A stretch of DNA of 13,640 nt from Candidatus Tenderia sp. Its GTDB lineage: Bacteria; Pseudomonadota; Gammaproteobacteria; Tenderiales; Tenderiaceae. Positions 13,063-13,640 of the stretch are shown here, one piece after another. Position numbers and translations under genes: made by a program. Each line of letters starts with the position of its first letter. Position 1 is the first letter of the stretch. The stretch lies in NCBI GenBank assembly GCA_030148045.1, contig JASBUE010000165.1, positions 1-13,640 on the forward strand, in the 5' to 3' direction. A model generated the notes under the pieces. It saw nothing but the letters and a program-made list of their open reading frames with translations. It was not told the DNA's origin and made no database searches.

Positions 13063-13640
13063 AAAACGGCCTCGGCGGGATGCCGGACGGTCAGGCCGGA
13101 CAGCGCCGCCTCCAACCTGGCCCAATCCGCTTCATCACCCGGCAGACCGAAGCGCAGACTGGAGGATTCGATAAACAGGCGGGTGAGGATGCCCTGGCGC
13201 GCCAATGCCTCATGCGGGTCTTGCGCGCCTGGCGTGCGCACCCATTGGAACAAGGCGCAACCGCCGGCAGGGTTCAGGCCATGTTGTGCGAGCAGGGCCT
13301 GCAGGCGCGCGCCGTCAGTGCCAAGGCGTTGCCGCGCAGCGTCTTGCCAGGCGCGATCCGAGAGCGCGGATGTTGCGACCCAGCGCGCGGGGGCGCTGAC
13401 ACTCCACGGACCGAGTATGCCGTGCAGTTGCGTGAGCAGTGGTGCTTGCGCGCAGACGAAGCCCACCCGCGCCCCAGCCAGGCCGAAGAACTTGCCCAGC
13501 GAACGCAACACGATCAGGCCCGGACGCACGCTGTATGCGCACAGGCTGTGTTCGGGCGTGACGTCCATGAATGCCTCGTCGACGACGAGCCAGCCGCCGC
13601 GCGCGGCGAGCCGCGCGCGCCAGTCGAGCAGTTGCTCGAC
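13059..13640 (-). CDS. cobD: Threonine-phosphate decarboxylase, N-terminal part missing (window edge)
   Basis: The C-terminal 193 codons of a PLP-dependent class I/II aminotransferase-like protein, open to the window edge. The visible part begins just before WLVVDEAFMDV, whose Asp (residue 21 of the fragment) would bind the pyridine nitrogen of PLP. It continues with VLRSLGKFFGLAGARVGF: Lys50 is the expected Schiff-base lysine and Arg58 a likely phosphate ligand. SSSLRFGLPG carries the arginine that normally binds the substrate carboxylate. Threonine-phosphate decarboxylase makes (R)-1-amino-2-propanol phosphate, the aminopropanol arm of cobalamin. The position directly before cobQ, with a 4-nt overlap, separates it from histidinol-phosphate aminotransferase, its close relative. 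The family is about 330-360 residues, so roughly 40-45 percent is outside the window. The Pseudomonas name is CobC, which must not be confused with the phosphatase gene here. Confidence 0.9.
   Translation of the reverse strand, partial: VEQLLDWRARLAARGGWLVVDEAFMDVTPEHSLCAYSVRPGLIVLRSLGKFFGLAGARVGFVCAQAPLLTQLHGILGPWSVSAPARWVATSALSDRAWQDAARQRLGTDGARLQALLAQHGLNPAGGCALFQWVRTPGAQDPHEALARQGILTRLFIESSSLRFGLPGDEADWARLEAALSGLTVRHPAEAVL

Noticed and set aside
8455..13640. Cobalamin riboswitch for the cob operon
   Set aside because: The genes overlap or abut throughout, leaving no leader inside the window; any such switch would lie upstream of the first gene, beyond base 13640.
1..13640. CRISPR array, tRNA/rRNA genes, insertion sequences, phage or toxin-antitoxin modules
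   Set aside because: No regularly spaced repeats, no cloverleaf or rRNA signature and no transposase, integrase or toxin-like frame was seen on either strand.

Overview
The window looks like chromosomal DNA of a halotolerant, probably sulfur-oxidising-type gammaproteobacterium (the order Chromatiales or a neighbour would fit). The reasons are GC-rich coding sequence, a bepA/tusA pair, a two-gene betaine-from-glycine pathway of the halophile type, and a late-cobalamin gene order like that of Pseudomonas and relatives. The taxonomic call is inference. I see no transposase, integrase, phage gene, CRISPR array, tRNA or rRNA.

Layout. 1-696 (-): amino-terminal 232 codons of a BepA-type M48 metalloprotease, cut by the window edge. 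804-1037 (+): TusA-like sulfur carrier, divergent from it. 1150-1217: promoter and a perfect 15-bp palindrome in front of a two-gene RND efflux operon (1246-2274 adaptor, 2287-5505 permease); no outer-membrane factor and no regulator gene lie nearby. 5506-5855: gene-free, hairpin-rich and then AT-rich, ending in a promoter with a sigma-S-like -10 box. 5856-6269 (+): small uncharacterised membrane protein. 6270-6796: a second gene-free stretch with a possible gene remnant on the minus strand, a good sigma-70-like promoter and a leader of about 245 nt with several hairpins. 6797-8454 (+): glycine/sarcosine and sarcosine/dimethylglycine N-methyltransferases, which together turn glycine into glycine betaine at a cost of three SAM. 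8508-13640 (-): a compact operon for the end of cobalamin synthesis, in transcription order cobD (partial) - cobQ - cobU - cobT - cobC - cobS, with 4-nt overlaps at four of the five junctions.

How the genes fit together. The methyltransferase pair makes an osmoprotectant and draws heavily on SAM. The convergent operon completes cobalamin, a cofactor of MetH, which helps regenerate SAM; the link is plausible but rests only on proximity. BepA and the RND pump both belong to cell-envelope homeostasis.

No clearly new multi-gene system is visible. The best leads are (i) a short palindromic repeat cluster at the cobT/cobC junction, translated into extra residues at the CobT C-terminus and CobC N-terminus; (ii) the structured leader of the betaine operon; (iii) the operator-like palindrome of the RND operon; and (iv) the small membrane protein behind a sigma-S-like promoter.
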